A DNA stretch of 64,000 bases, taken from assembly GCF_014653785.1 (NCBI RefSeq), contig NZ_BNAS01000005.1:118457-182456 (forward strand), read 5' to 3'. Below, piece after piece: positions 11,217 through 19,403 of this stretch (position 1 is its first letter; every line of letters begins with the position of its first letter). The notes under the pieces are model-generated. The model saw only the letters and a program-made list of their open reading frames with translations. It made no database searches and had not been told where the DNA came from. The translations under genes were made by a program, and so were the position numbers. The stretch comes from Promicromonospora soli. Its GTDB lineage: Bacteria > Actinomycetota > Actinomycetes > Actinomycetales > Cellulomonadaceae.

Positions 11217-12405
11217 GCCCGAAGCGGGGCCCGTGCTCGAGGTGCGCGACCTCGTCAAGCACTACCCGGTGCCGCGCGGCGTACTGCGCCGCTCGACGGG
11301 CGCGGTGAAGGCGGTCGACGGCATATCGCTCCGCCTGGACCGGGGGCGGACCCTGGGGCTGGTGGGCGAGTCCGGTTCGGGCAAGTCGACGCTCGCGCGC
11401 GTGCTGGTCGGCATCGAGAAGCCGACGTCGGGCGAGGTGCTCGTGGACGGCGCGGACGTCACGCGCCTGTCCCGCGCCGGCCGCAAGCGGCTGCGCCGTG
11501 ACGTGCAGATGGTGTTCCAGGACCCGTACACGTCGCTGAACCCCCGGATGCCGGTGAGCGAGATCGTGGGCGAGCCGTTCGCGATCCACGGCGTCGACCC
11601 CGCGGGCGGACGGCGGGCCGCGGTGGGCGAGCTGCTGGAGCTCGTCGGCCTGGACCCCGAGCACGCGAACCGGTACCCGCACCAGTTCTCGGGCGGGCAG
11701 CGGCAGCGTGTCGGGATCGCTCGCGCGCTCGCCCTGCGGCCCAAGATCCTGGTGTGCGACGAGCCGGTCTCCGCGCTGGACGTGTCAGTACAGGGCCAGG
11801 TCATCAACCTGCTGGAGGACCTCCAGGCAGAGCTGGGCCTGTCGTACCTGTTCGTGGCGCACGACCTCGGCGTGGTGCGGCACATCGCCCACGACGTCGC
11901 CGTGATGTACCTGGGCCGCATCGTCGAGCAGGGGCCGGAGGCCGAGGTGTACGACGCCGCCCAGCACCCGTACACGCAGGCGCTGCTGTCGGCGGTGCCC
12001 GTGCCGGACCCGTCGGTGCGGCTGGCTGGTCCGTCGGTCGAGCCGGTCGAGACCCGGATCTCGATCGGCTCGACCAGCGGCGTCGGCGTCGGCGGAGGCG
12101 CGATAGTGCTGGACGGCGACCCGCCATCCCCCGTGGACCCGCCGTCGGGCTGCCCGTTTCACACTCGCTGCTGGCTGGCGCCGAGGCTGCCGGAGGCGCG
12201 GCCGGACCCGATCCCCTCCTATCCGCCGACCGACCGCCCGGACGCCGGCCTGCGGCTCGTGCCGCCGGTGTGCGACAAGGAGGCGCCCGCACTGGTCGCC
12301 CACCCGGGCGCGGGCCGCGCCGGCCCTGCGATCGGCGCCCCGGCGGCCCACGTCGCCGCCTGCCACTTCGCGCGAGAGCTGGTGGCCCCTAGGGTCGAGG
12401 CATGA
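11209..12405 (+). CDS. Oligopeptide ABC transporter ATP-binding protein, OppF-like, with palindrome-encoded insert
   Basis: 398 residues, longer than the usual 320-340. Walker [11 protein letters not shown]-loop [13 protein letters not shown], signature [15 protein letters not shown], Walker [14 protein letters not shown]-loop VAHDLG and the C-terminal [16 protein letters not shown]. Directly after that, residues about 275-295 ([15 protein letters not shown]) are the translation of a palindromic repeat at 12033-12079. A Pro/Ala-rich region carrying the Cys motif CPFHTRC follows. The ATGA at its end overlaps the GATase start. The insert sits in the flexible C-terminal extension, so activity is probably retained. 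Confidence 0.93.
   Translation: MSEPEAGPVLEVRDLVKHYPVPRGVLRRSTGAVKAVDGISLRLDRGRTLGLVGESGSGKSTLARVLVGIEKPTSGEVLVDGADVTRLSRAGRKRLRRDVQMVFQDPYTSLNPRMPVSEIVGEPFAIHGVDPAGGRRAAVGELLELVGLDPEHANRYPHQFSGGQRQRVGIARALALRPKILVCDEPVSALDVSVQGQVINLLEDLQAELGLSYLFVAHDLGVVRHIAHDVAVMYLGRIVEQGPEAEVYDAAQHPYTQALLSAVPVPDPSVRLAGPSVEPVETRISIGSTSGVGVGGGAIVLDGDPPSPVDPPSGCPFHTRCWLAPRLPEARPDPIPSYPPTDRPDAGLRLVPPVCDKEAPALVAHPGAGRAGPAIGAPAAHVAACHFARELVAPRVEA
12033..12079. repeat. Palindromic element, family 3 (VEPVET type), inside oppF
   Basis: CGGTCGAGCCGGTCGAGA at 12035-12052 pairs with TCTCGATCGGCTCGACCAG at 12060-12078 around a short centre. The same type of element occurs at 22892-22932 (mfd), 27201-27247, 49773-49816 (rsmA) and 63877-63921. 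Its length keeps the oppF frame open, and it encodes [15 protein letters not shown]. Confidence 0.75.
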
Positions 12406-13115
12406 CGCGTGTTCTGGTGGTCCTGAACTCGTCCGGCAGCTCCATGGGTCGGCTCGAGCAGTGGCTTCCCGAGGCCAAACTCGACCCCGTCCTCGTCCCC
12501 GGCGCCGAGCTGCCCGAGACGCTCGACGGATTCGGGGGCGTGGTCCTGCTGGGCGGCGGCTTCATGCCGGACGACGACGTCAACCACCCCTTCCTGGCGC
12601 GCGAGCGAAGGCTCACTACCGAGGCCGTGGCCGACGGCGTTCCGCTGCTCGGCCTGTGTCTCGGCGAGCAGCTGCTCGCGCAGGTCACGGGCGGCACCGT
12701 GACCGCACAGTCCGGCGAGACGGAGCGCGGCATGTGCCCGCTCACAGTGCTGCCGGCCGCGGCCGACGACCCGATCTTCGGCGGCCTGCCCGGTGTGCCG
12801 GACGAGCCGCTGTGGATGATCGAGAACCACGAGGACTCGGTGACCACCCTGCCGCCGTCGGCGACGCTGCTGGTGACCAGCGGGGACTGCCCCATCCAGG
12901 CGTTCCGCGTGGGTGACCTGGCCTGGGGACTGCAGTTCCACCCGGAGGTGCGGCCGGAGCGCGTGGCGACCTGGAACGAGGCGGCGCTCTCGGAGCAGGG
13001 CATCAACCGGACAGCACTGGCCGAGGCGGCGCTGGTCCATGCGGCCGAGAACGAGGCGCAGGCGCGCGCCATCGCCCTCGCCTGGGCGGGCGTCGTCCAC
13101 GCGACCGCGAAGTAG
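12402..13115 (+). CDS. Class I glutamine amidotransferase-like protein (GATase1)
   Basis: 237 residues. A GMP-synthase/gamma-glutamyl hydrolase-like fold: [15 protein letters not shown], nucleophile Cys in [11 protein letters not shown] and the His/Glu of [10 protein letters not shown]. No synthetase domain is attached, so it may hydrolyse gamma-glutamyl compounds or act as a free-standing amidotransferase (YgiQ/PuuD-like groups are alternatives). Overlap of 4 nt with oppF suggests cotranscription and perhaps processing of imported gamma-glutamyl peptides, which is inference. The stop codon TAG lies inside the palindrome at 13107-13178. Confidence 0.85.
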   Translation: MTRVLVVLNSSGSSMGRLEQWLPEAKLDPVLVPGAELPETLDGFGGVVLLGGGFMPDDDVNHPFLARERRLTTEAVADGVPLLGLCLGEQLLAQVTGGTVTAQSGETERGMCPLTVLPAAADDPIFGGLPGVPDEPLWMIENHEDSVTTLPPSATLLVTSGDCPIQAFRVGDLAWGLQFHPEVRPERVATWNEAALSEQGINRTALAEAALVHAAENEAQARAIALAWAGVVHATAK

Positions 13116-13178
13116 AACCAGGGCCAGATAGAACTGCAGCGGAGCCACAGTTCTACTTCGCTGCGGTTCTATCTCGGC
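13107..13178. repeat. Nested palindromic element, family 2, containing the GATase stop codon
   Basis: Two interleaved inverted repeats: 13107-13119 (GCGAAGTAGAACC) pairs with 13149-13161, and 13123-13141 (GCCAGATAGAACTGCAGCG) pairs with 13161-13178. Related TAGAACC/GGTTCTA arms occur at 27922-27991. The TAG in the left arm is the stop codon of the upstream GATase gene. It may terminate the opp transcript. Confidence 0.6.
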
Positions 13179-13209
13179 AGGGCGAGAAACGGCGATAGGT
13201 GTAACGCAC

Positions 13210-13998
13210 ATGGTGTCGACAGGGACGCACAGCGACGGGGTGCCGGTGGTGGCCTACCGGATCGCTCGCGCGTCGGGCGAGGTGCTCGCCGCGCGCCAGG
13301 ACGGCCTGGACTTCTACGCTGCCTCCACCGTGAAGCTCGCCGTGCTGGTCGCGGCCGCGCGCGAGCTCGACGCCGGGACGGCGAGCCTGGACGAGACCTG
13401 CACCGTGACCCGAACGTTCACCTCGCAGGTCCCCGGCGCGGGCGAGTACACGATCGAGCCTGACGACATCGACAGCGGCCTCCCGCCCGACGGCGCCTCG
13501 ATGCCACTCGGCGACGTGATCGGCCGGATGATCACGGTCTCCTCCAACGAGGCCACCAACATGGTGGCAGAGCGCATGGGCCTGCCCGCGGTGAACCTGG
13601 CGCTGGCCGACGCCGGCGCGACGAGGTCCGTCTTCGGCCGCAAGTACTCCGACCTGGCCGCCGAGCGGGCGGGCGCCTCGCACCGCACGACGGCGGCCGA
13701 CCTGTACCGTCTCATGTCCGCCGTGGTCACGGGCGGGCTCGCGAGCCGGGAGCGCACCGCGTGGATGTGCGAGCTGCTCGGCCGCCAGACCGACCGTCAG
13801 CTCACCGCCGCCGTCCCGCACGGCGTCCCGTTCGGCTCCAAGTCCGGCTGGGTGGACGGCATCCGGCACGACGTCGCGTTCGTGGGCGAACCCGGGCCGG
13901 GCGCCCTGGTGATCGCCGTGTGCACGCGCGGCTACGACGAGCAGTCCGCCGAGGAGACCCTCAAGTCCCTGGGCGCGCTGGCGATCGCGCTGGCCTGA
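13210..13998 (+). CDS. Class A beta-lactamase-like serine hydrolase, no signal peptide
   Basis: 262 residues. The serine beta-lactamase/DD-peptidase core motifs are present: SxxK as AASTVKLAVL (near residue 39), SxN as VSSNEATNMV (near 118) and KSG as GSKSGWVDGIRHD (near 218). No secretion signal or lipobox precedes the domain, so it is predicted cytosolic unless the start lies upstream. Cytosolic relatives are annotated simply as serine hydrolases, and true penicillin resistance is not implied. It lies after the opp/GATase genes and converges on kynU, from which it is separated by a palindrome. Confidence 0.85.
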   Translation: MVSTGTHSDGVPVVAYRIARASGEVLAARQDGLDFYAASTVKLAVLVAAARELDAGTASLDETCTVTRTFTSQVPGAGEYTIEPDDIDSGLPPDGASMPLGDVIGRMITVSSNEATNMVAERMGLPAVNLALADAGATRSVFGRKYSDLAAERAGASHRTTAADLYRLMSAVVTGGLASRERTAWMCELLGRQTDRQLTAAVPHGVPFGSKSGWVDGIRHDVAFVGEPGPGALVIAVCTRGYDEQSAEETLKSLGALAIALA

Positions 13999-14006
13999 CA
14001 ACCCCC

Positions 14007-14071
14007 TGGTTGTGGGCGTGATCGTTGCGCCTAGAACGGGCAGGTAGTGGCAACGATCGCGCCCACAACCA
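14007..14071. repeat. Dispersed palindromic element, family 1, between converging serine hydrolase and kynU genes
   Basis: Left arm 14007-14032 (TGGTTGTGGGCGTGATCGTT...) pairs with right arm 14048-14071 over about 23 bp. It fills nearly the whole 82-nt gap between two converging stop codons, so it could serve as a bidirectional terminator. Confidence 0.85.
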
Positions 14072-14080
14072 AAGGGGCCT

Positions 14081-15340
14081 TCAGCCCAGCAGGTCCCGGA
14101 TCACCCAGAGGCCCTCCGCGACCTCCGTGAAGGACGTGCTCAGCGGCGACAGCCCCACGCGCAGCCCCTGCGGCGGCCGGAAGTCCGGAACCACGCCGCG
14201 GGCCCACGCCTCCGCGACCACCCGCTTGAAGTCCGGGTGGTCGAGCATGATGTGGCTCCCCCGGCGTTCCGGGTCGCGCGGCGAGGCCACGCGCACGCCG
14301 GCCAGGTGCTCGTCGGCGACCGCCATCGCGAACCCGGTCAGCGCCAGCGACTTCTCGCGCACCGCGGGCATGCCCACCTCCTCGACGAGCGCGAGCATGT
14401 CGCGCATCGGCAGCATCCCGATCACCGGCGGCGTGCCGCTGATCAGCTGCCGGATCCCGGTCGCGGGCTCGTAGTCGGCGCCCATCGCGAACGGGTCGGC
14501 GGCCCCCATCCAGCCCTGGACCGGTTGGCGCACCTCGTCCTGCAGCCCCGCGGCCAGGTATGCGAAGGCGGGCGAGCCCGGCCCGCCGTTGAGGTACTTG
14601 TAGGTGCAGCCGACGGCGATGTCCACGCCGTCGGCGTCCAGGTTCAGCGGGACCGCGCCCGCCGAGTGGCACAGGTCCCACAGGACGAGCGCCCCGGCGT
14701 CGTGCACGAGCCGCGTGATCGCGGGGAGGTCCGCGATATAGCCGGACTTGTAGGCGACGTGGCTGAGCAGCACGAGCGCGGTGTCCTGCCCGACGGCGGC
14801 CGCGACGTCCTCTGGCGTCACGCCGGCCTCCGCGTCGGGCGTGATCCAGCGGAGCTCCAGGCCGCGCTCGGCCGCGATGCCCTGCAGCACGAACCGGTCC
14901 GTGGGGAAGTTCTCGGTGTCGGCGACGATCACGCTGCGCCCCGGCCGCGCGTCGATCGCGGCGCGGGCGAGCTTGTAGAGCAGCACGGTCGTGGAGTCGG
15001 CGACGACCGTCTGCCCCGCCGCCGCGCCCAGCGCCACCCGGCCGAGCGTGTCGCCGAGCTCGGTCGGCGCGTCCATCCAGCCCTCGTCCCAGGACCGGAT
15101 CAGGCGTGCTGCCCATGGCCCGTCCACGAACGACGCGAGCCGCTCACGCGTGACGGTCAGCGGCCGGCCCAGCGAGTTGCCGTCGAGGTAGGCGACCAGG
15201 CCCTCGCTCGGGGCGAAGAGCTCGCGGCACCGGGCCAGCGGATCGGCGGCGTCGAGCGCGGCGGCACGCTCGCGCAGGCCGGCCGGGAGGTCGACGGTCG
15301 AGCGCGAGGGCAGGTCGGCAAAGGGGGCGAGGTCGGTCAC
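14081..15340 (-). CDS. kynU: Kynureninase
   Basis: 419 residues, the normal length. A PLP-dependent fold-type I enzyme cleaving L-kynurenine to anthranilate and alanine. YLDGNSLGRPL near residue 60, LLSHVAYKSG, LWDLCHSAGAVPLNLD (Asp-x-x-His) and the PLP Lys in VGCTYKYLNGGPGSPAF. The GTG at 15340 is chosen because GGAG precedes it by six bases and family members begin close to this point. kynA and an amidohydrolase lie upstream on the same strand but are separated by two small plus-strand genes, so the pathway genes are clustered rather than in one simple operon. Confidence 0.95.
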   Translation of the reverse strand: MTDLAPFADLPSRSTVDLPAGLRERAAALDAADPLARCRELFAPSEGLVAYLDGNSLGRPLTVTRERLASFVDGPWAARLIRSWDEGWMDAPTELGDTLGRVALGAAAGQTVVADSTTVLLYKLARAAIDARPGRSVIVADTENFPTDRFVLQGIAAERGLELRWITPDAEAGVTPEDVAAAVGQDTALVLLSHVAYKSGYIADLPAITRLVHDAGALVLWDLCHSAGAVPLNLDADGVDIAVGCTYKYLNGGPGSPAFAYLAAGLQDEVRQPVQGWMGAADPFAMGADYEPATGIRQLISGTPPVIGMLPMRDMLALVEEVGMPAVREKSLALTGFAMAVADEHLAGVRVASPRDPERRGSHIMLDHPDFKRVVAEAWARGVVPDFRPPQGLRVGLSPLSTSFTEVAEGLWVIRDLLG

Positions 15341-15522
15341 GCGTTCTCCAGGTCGGTCGGCTTCGGTCGAGCGTACGTCCTGTGCCCGGAGCTTGTCCGG
15401 CTTGGTCTTCCGCGCGCGAATTCCGACGATCGCGGGGGTCTGTCCTTCGAAGTGTTGGACCTGCATCCCAGTCGTAACGTGGAGTGCACCACGCCGGTCG
15501 ACGACGATCGAGGAGGCTGCTC

Positions 15523-15648
15523 ATGGTTTCACTGGGGTCGAAGGGCTTGCGCGTCGAGCCGGGTCACGACGCCTGGGTCCTCGGCGACGAGCCATGCATC
15601 ACGGTCGACTTCGGGGCGTCCCCCACGTGCGCCGCCAAGAGTTCCTGA
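15523..15648 (+). CDS. Small 41-residue ORF, unknown function
   Basis: ATG at 15523 is preceded by an excellent GAGGAGG at 15509-15515. The product begins MVSLGSKGLRVEPGHDAW and ends GASPTCAAKSS; it has no membrane segment and two Cys. It lies 49 nt upstream of the SCO4226-like gene in the same direction, so the two are probably cotranscribed. I do not recognise the family. It could be the remnant of a larger domain, but the strong ribosome-binding site and clean stop argue for a real gene. Confidence 0.5.
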   Translation: MVSLGSKGLRVEPGHDAWVLGDEPCITVDFGASPTCAAKSS

Positions 15649-15697
15649 TCCGCAGCAGGTCCGGCGCCACGCCGGTGACATTGAGGAGGTTCTCGAC

Positions 15698-15946
15698 ATG
15701 CCCAAGTTCATGGACGTTCACCACGGGATGCATGGCATCACCGACGAGGCCCTGAGGGCCGCACATCAGGCAGACCTCGACATCCAGGATGACGAGGGGG
15801 TCGACTTCCAGAGGGCGTGGGGCGACCCGGATTCCGGGATGGTCTGGTGCGTCTCGGAGGCGCCCAGCGCCGACGCCGTCAAGCGCATCCACGAGCGCAC
15901 GGGCCACCCTGCGACCGAGGTCTACCCCGTCCCGGTGGAGGTGTAG
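15698..15946 (+). CDS. SCO4226-family (DUF4242) nickel-binding protein
   Basis: 82 residues, beginning MPKFMDVHHGMHGITDEAL and ending [10 protein letters not shown]. The pattern matches SCO4226 of Streptomyces coelicolor, a small ferredoxin-like dimer that binds nickel: HHGMHG near the N terminus, DxAWGDPDSGMVWCVSEAPSADAV and a HERTGHPA segment. GAGGAGGT at 15683-15690 marks the start. The 3' end overlaps the amidohydrolase 3' end by 25 nt on opposite strands. A metal-carrier role for the neighbouring metal-dependent hydrolase is conceivable but only inferred. Confidence 0.85.
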   Translation: MPKFMDVHHGMHGITDEALRAAHQADLDIQDDEGVDFQRAWGDPDSGMVWCVSEAPSADAVKRIHERTGHPATEVYPVPVEV

Positions 15947-16791
15947 CAGCGGCGGGACGCCCGCAGCCAGGCGATCAGCTCGGCTGCGGTACCCGGCATG
16001 GGCAACGGCGCGGTGAGCGCAGGAGCCGACGGCGGCCCGAGGACGGCGCGCAGGAGCGCCTCCCCCTCGACGACCTGCCCGAGCAGCTCGATCTCGCGCT
16101 CGTTCACGCCCACCGGCGTCGGGCCGTTGCCCATGTCCGTCCCGTAGGCGAGCGTGCCGCCCGCGGCGACGAACCGCCGCGCGTTGCCAAGCGCCCGGTC
16201 GAGGGCCGCCCGATCACCGGGCCCGTCGTGGATCGCGAAAGTCGAGATCCAGGTCATGTGGGCCGCCCGGGCGACCAGCTCGGACGACAGCGCCTCCGTC
16301 CACGGCACGTGCACCAGCGTGTCCGCGCCGGCGTCGATCGCGCGCTGGGACTGCCCGTCGCCCTCCGCGTGCACGAGCACGGGCAGCCCTGCCGAGTGCG
16401 CCTCCGTGACCAGCGCGCGCAGGACGTCGTCGGGCAGCAGGGCCATCCCCGCGTGCAGGGCGACCTTGACCGCGAAGCCGCGCCCCGCCACGACGTCGGC
16501 CACCGCCTCGACGGCGTCGTGCGGCGAGGCCACGTGCCGCACCGCGGCGTCCGGCGCCCAGGACCGCCCGGTGGGATATCCGCCGGGCGCGGTATGGAAC
16601 GGCCCCGCGTACCGCACCCGGACGCCCGACGGCGGCGTGGCCGCCCAGGCGCTCACCTCGCGCGGGTCCCAGCCCAGGTCGTGCACCTCCGTGACCGGGC
16701 CGCCGGCCAGCAGCGCCCGGTCCACCAGGCCCAGGTGCACGTGGCGGTCGACGACGCCCGGGAGCGTCGTCTCCGGCGCGCTCTCAGGCAC
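15922..16791 (-). CDS. Metal-dependent amidohydrolase, candidate kynurenine formamidase
   Basis: 289 residues, amidohydrolase superfamily: metal-site HxH as VVDRHVHLG (near residue 17), a Lys/His in [11 protein letters not shown], His in [11 protein letters not shown], His in [10 protein letters not shown] and a C-terminal Asp in [10 protein letters not shown]. It starts at a GTG that overlaps the end of kynA by 8 nt. Tryptophan dioxygenase produces N-formylkynurenine, which must be deformylated before kynureninase; the usual cyclase-type KynB is not visible here. The tight coupling to kynA makes this protein a candidate for that step. Alternatively it could act on another amide. Confidence 0.75.
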   Translation of the reverse strand: MPESAPETTLPGVVDRHVHLGLVDRALLAGGPVTEVHDLGWDPREVSAWAATPPSGVRVRYAGPFHTAPGGYPTGRSWAPDAAVRHVASPHDAVEAVADVVAGRGFAVKVALHAGMALLPDDVLRALVTEAHSAGLPVLVHAEGDGQSQRAIDAGADTLVHVPWTEALSSELVARAAHMTWISTFAIHDGPGDRAALDRALGNARRFVAAGGTLAYGTDMGNGPTPVGVNEREIELLGQVVEGEALLRAVLGPPSAPALTAPLPMPGTAAELIAWLRASRRCYTSTGTG

Positions 16792-17644
16792 CGAGCGGGC
16801 CGTCGATCTCGGTGCGCACCGAGATGAGCTCGGGGAAGAACGTCAGGTCCAGCGCGCGCTTCAGGAAGCTGGCGCCGCTTGAGCCGCCCGTACCCGTCTT
16901 GAAGCCGATGGTGCGCTGCACCGTGCGCAGGTGCCGGAACCGCCACAGCTGGAACGCGTCCTCGATGTCGACCAGGTCCTCGCACGCCTCGTACAGCTCC
17001 CAGTAGGCATGCGGGTCCTGGTAGATCGTCTTGAAGACGGCGATCAGCTCGGGGTGCTCGGTCCAGGCCTGCGTCACGTCGCGGTCCAGGATCCCGGCCG
17101 GGACCTCGTGCCCGCGCCGGGCCAGCAGGCGCAGGAACGCGTCGTAGACGGTGGGCTCGCCGAGCAGCTGCTCCAGCTGCGCGTGCACCTCGGGCTTGTC
17201 CCGGAAGACCTGGAGCATGCCGGCGTTCTTGTTGCCGAGCAGGAACTCCACCGCGCGGTACTGGTGCGACTGGAAGCCCGAGGACTGCCCGAGCGAGCCC
17301 CGGAACTCCGCGTACTCGCTGGGAGTGAGGGTCGCCAGGACCGACCACTGCTCGGTGATTGTGCGCTGGATGTGCTTCACCCGGGCCAGTCCCTTGAGGG
17401 CGCGGGACAGGTCGTCGGCGTCAAGGTACCGCCGCACGGCGAGCAGCTCGTGCACCACCAGCTTGAGCCACAGCTCGGTGGTCTGGTGCTGGATGATGAA
17501 CAGCAGCTCGTCGTGGTGCGGAGGGTCGCTCATCGGGTGCTGCGCCGACAGGAGCACGTCCAGCCCCAGGTAGGAGCCGTAGTCCATCTCGTCGCGGAAG
17601 TCCGTGCGGATGGAGGCCTCGATGGGCCGGGTGTTACCAGTCAC
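16784..17644 (-). CDS. kynA: Tryptophan 2,3-dioxygenase
   Basis: 286 residues, haem enzyme opening the tryptophan indole ring to N-formylkynurenine. Motifs: [37 protein letters not shown] (with distal His), [14 protein letters not shown] (GFQS.QYR, substrate carboxylate Arg), and the proximal haem His in [27 protein letters not shown]-terminal Leu/Phe-rich helix is complete. GTG start at 17644, 16 nt after the hipA stop codon, so hipBA and kynA may be on one transcript. The 3' end overlaps the amidohydrolase start. Confidence 0.97.
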   Translation of the reverse strand: MTGNTRPIEASIRTDFRDEMDYGSYLGLDVLLSAQHPMSDPPHHDELLFIIQHQTTELWLKLVVHELLAVRRYLDADDLSRALKGLARVKHIQRTITEQWSVLATLTPSEYAEFRGSLGQSSGFQSHQYRAVEFLLGNKNAGMLQVFRDKPEVHAQLEQLLGEPTVYDAFLRLLARRGHEVPAGILDRDVTQAWTEHPELIAVFKTIYQDPHAYWELYEACEDLVDIEDAFQLWRFRHLRTVQRTIGFKTGTGGSSGASFLKRALDLTFFPELISVRTEIDGPLGA

Positions 17645-17660
17645 CTATGGAGCGTAACCC

Positions 17661-18914
17661 TCAGGCCGCCTGCGCTTCGTCCCGGTTCGGGTTCTCGAAC
17701 GCCTCCGCCATCAGCGCGATCTCCTCGGCCGGGAGCGACATGTCGCGTGCGATGCGCGACCAGCCCGACGTTGCGGCCGCCACCTCGGCGAGCACGCGCC
17801 GGGCGTCGTCCTGCCGGAGGCCGTAGGAGTCCGCCGTGGCCAGCAGCACCCGCACGTCCCGGTCGATGCGGCTGCCGCCGGGGCGCAGCGGCGTCGACTC
17901 CACGACGGCGAACGGGTTGGGGTTCACGTCGAACAGCGGGGACAGCGACCAGCCGTCCGCGCGGCGGACGAACCCGTGGTTCTTCATGTGGTCGTCCACG
18001 TTGCGCACCAGCAGCGTGAACGCGACGCGGCGAAACAGGTCGTGCCCGTCCGTGGCCGGCCGGCCTGAATGGTCCGCCAGCGTCTCTGCGAGCGTCCGGT
18101 AGTCGATGACCTCGAAGAACGCCTTCTGCGTGAGGCTGTCGGCGGACAGGAAGCCGATCCGGCCGCCGTCCGGCCGCCGGTCGAACCGGCGCGTCAGCAG
18201 GATGGACCGGGTCGGGCCGATGCGGTGCAGCCGCGCCACGGGGACCTCGATGCCCGCGTCGGAGGCGAGCCGCAGGGTCAGGTACTCCCAGGCCTGCACG
18301 TCCCACCGGTCGCCGCTCTCGGGCAGCTTGGCCATCCACAGGTCGCCCTCGGTGTCCTTCACGGTCACCTTGGGCCTGGCGCCGCCCATCGAGGTTCCGG
18401 CCGCGACCAGGAGGCTCACGTCGTGGTCGGTCTCCCGGTGCTGCGCGACGGCGTCCGCGGCGGCGGTCAGCGACGGGAGGTCCACCAGGTCGGGGACCTC
18501 GGCGCGCGGCGGTCCCATGAACGTCTTGCCCTCGTCCAGCGAGAAGCGCAGCGCGCCCAGCCGAGTCTCGTCCTGCACGCCGAGCAGGAAGTCCACCTCG
18601 GTGAGGGTCATGAACCCGCGGCCCTCCGCACGGGCGGCGCGGCGCTCCGCGTTGAACAGCAGGGTGCGGCCCCACTGGTCGGGCTGGCAGTCGGCGAGGA
18701 CGCCGAACAGTGGCCGGTCGCTGCCCGAGGGGATGTTGCCCGGCGTCAGCGGCAGCTCGGGACACAGGGCGTACGCGCGCGGGTCGCGGAGGTACGCGGC
18801 GTCGTAGCGGAACGTGCAGCCCACCAGGGCACCGCCCCGGTTGAGGTGCATGTCGAGGTCACCGGCGCGGGCCTGTCCCCCGCCGGGCAGCTCCACCTCG
18901 ACATGTATCGACAA
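17661..18914 (-). CDS. hipA: HipA-type Ser/Thr kinase toxin
   Basis: 417 residues. N-subdomain 1 includes GVLADCQPDQWGRTLL (HipA LPDRW-like region). The phosphate-binding loop is GTSMGGARPKVTV with Lys. The catalytic segment is LLVRNVDDHMKNHGF (NxDDHxKN) and the metal-binding LSPLFDVNPNP replaces the DFG-like motif. The family phosphorylates glutamyl-tRNA synthetase or other translation factors to cause growth arrest. TTG start with GAGGAG ten bases upstream, located at the hipB stop codon. The gene pair is intact. It precedes kynA by 16 nt. Confidence 0.9.
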   Translation of the reverse strand: MSIHVEVELPGGGQARAGDLDMHLNRGGALVGCTFRYDAAYLRDPRAYALCPELPLTPGNIPSGSDRPLFGVLADCQPDQWGRTLLFNAERRAARAEGRGFMTLTEVDFLLGVQDETRLGALRFSLDEGKTFMGPPRAEVPDLVDLPSLTAAADAVAQHRETDHDVSLLVAAGTSMGGARPKVTVKDTEGDLWMAKLPESGDRWDVQAWEYLTLRLASDAGIEVPVARLHRIGPTRSILLTRRFDRRPDGGRIGFLSADSLTQKAFFEVIDYRTLAETLADHSGRPATDGHDLFRRVAFTLLVRNVDDHMKNHGFVRRADGWSLSPLFDVNPNPFAVVESTPLRPGGSRIDRDVRVLLATADSYGLRQDDARRVLAEVAAATSGWSRIARDMSLPAEEIALMAEAFENPNRDEAQAA

Positions 18915-18928
18915 CGCCGCTCAACTCC

Positions 18929-19231
18929 TCAGTTTGGGACTCTTACCCGCTGCGGAAGGGCCCGTTCCGCGTGGAACCTGCCCATCTCGGTCGTGAGCGG
19001 GTCGGTCGCCCCGACGACGGCATCGGCCACGCCGAGCACCCGCAGCACCGCAAACGTGTTCTCGAGGCTGACGGTCCCGGTGCCGGTCTCGATCGCCCGG
19101 AGGGTGGTGCGCGTGATGCCCGCACGGTCAGCGACGAGCTGGGCCGTGAGGCCGTGGATCTTGCGCCAGGTGCGAACGTGGTCGCCGAGTGAGACGAGGT
19201 CGCGCCGGGTACGGAGGGATGTTCTGGCCAT
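18929..19231 (-). CDS. hipB: HipB-type helix-turn-helix antitoxin
   Basis: 100 residues. XRE helix-turn-helix at residues about 15-70: LGDHVRTWRKIHGLTAQLVADRAGITRTTLRAIETGTGTVSLENTFAVLRVLG. The C-terminal tail (RFHAERALPQRVRVPN) is likely disordered and protease-sensitive, as in other antitoxins. GGAG lies six bases before the ATG. The gap to hipA is 14 nt. It probably represses its own promoter through palindromes such as the one at 19275-19292. Confidence 0.9.
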   Translation of the reverse strand: MARTSLRTRRDLVSLGDHVRTWRKIHGLTAQLVADRAGITRTTLRAIETGTGTVSLENTFAVLRVLGVADAVVGATDPLTTEMGRFHAERALPQRVRVPN

Positions 19232-19274
19232 GACTGCTCCTTTCGGTTACCAGGCTATCCGACGCAGTGCGTAA

Positions 19275-19292
19275 CGGTCACTAGGCTGACCG
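19275..19292. promoter_or_regulatory. Putative HipB operator
   Basis: CGGTCA-N6-TGACCG, a perfect 6-bp inverted repeat at 19275-19280 and 19287-19292, lies 44-61 bp upstream of the hipB start. Autoregulation of hipBA by HipB is established for the family. This particular site is an inference from position and symmetry. Confidence 0.4.
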
Positions 19293-19349
19293 CTATTTCT
19301 CGCGCCGGCGGACGAACGCCGCCCCGGGCAGGACGCACCGCAAAGCAGA

Positions 19350-19382
19350 ACGGGCCGCCCCCACGATGTGGGGCGGCCCGTC
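19350..19382 (-). terminator. Rho-independent terminator of the amino-acid binding protein gene
   Basis: ACGGGCCGCCCC-type arms at about 19350-19363 and 19368-19381 form a GC-rich hairpin, and on the minus strand it is followed by TTCTGCTTT. It lies 20-55 nt after the stop codon of the binding-protein gene. Confidence 0.85.
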
Positions 19383-19403
19383 GTGCGCGATCTCAGCGGT
19401 GCG

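Noticed and set aside
13210-13998. True class A beta-lactamase
   Set aside because: Active-site motifs are present, but there is no signal peptide and no Glu166-type omega-loop motif that I can place with confidence, so only a serine hydrolase is claimed.
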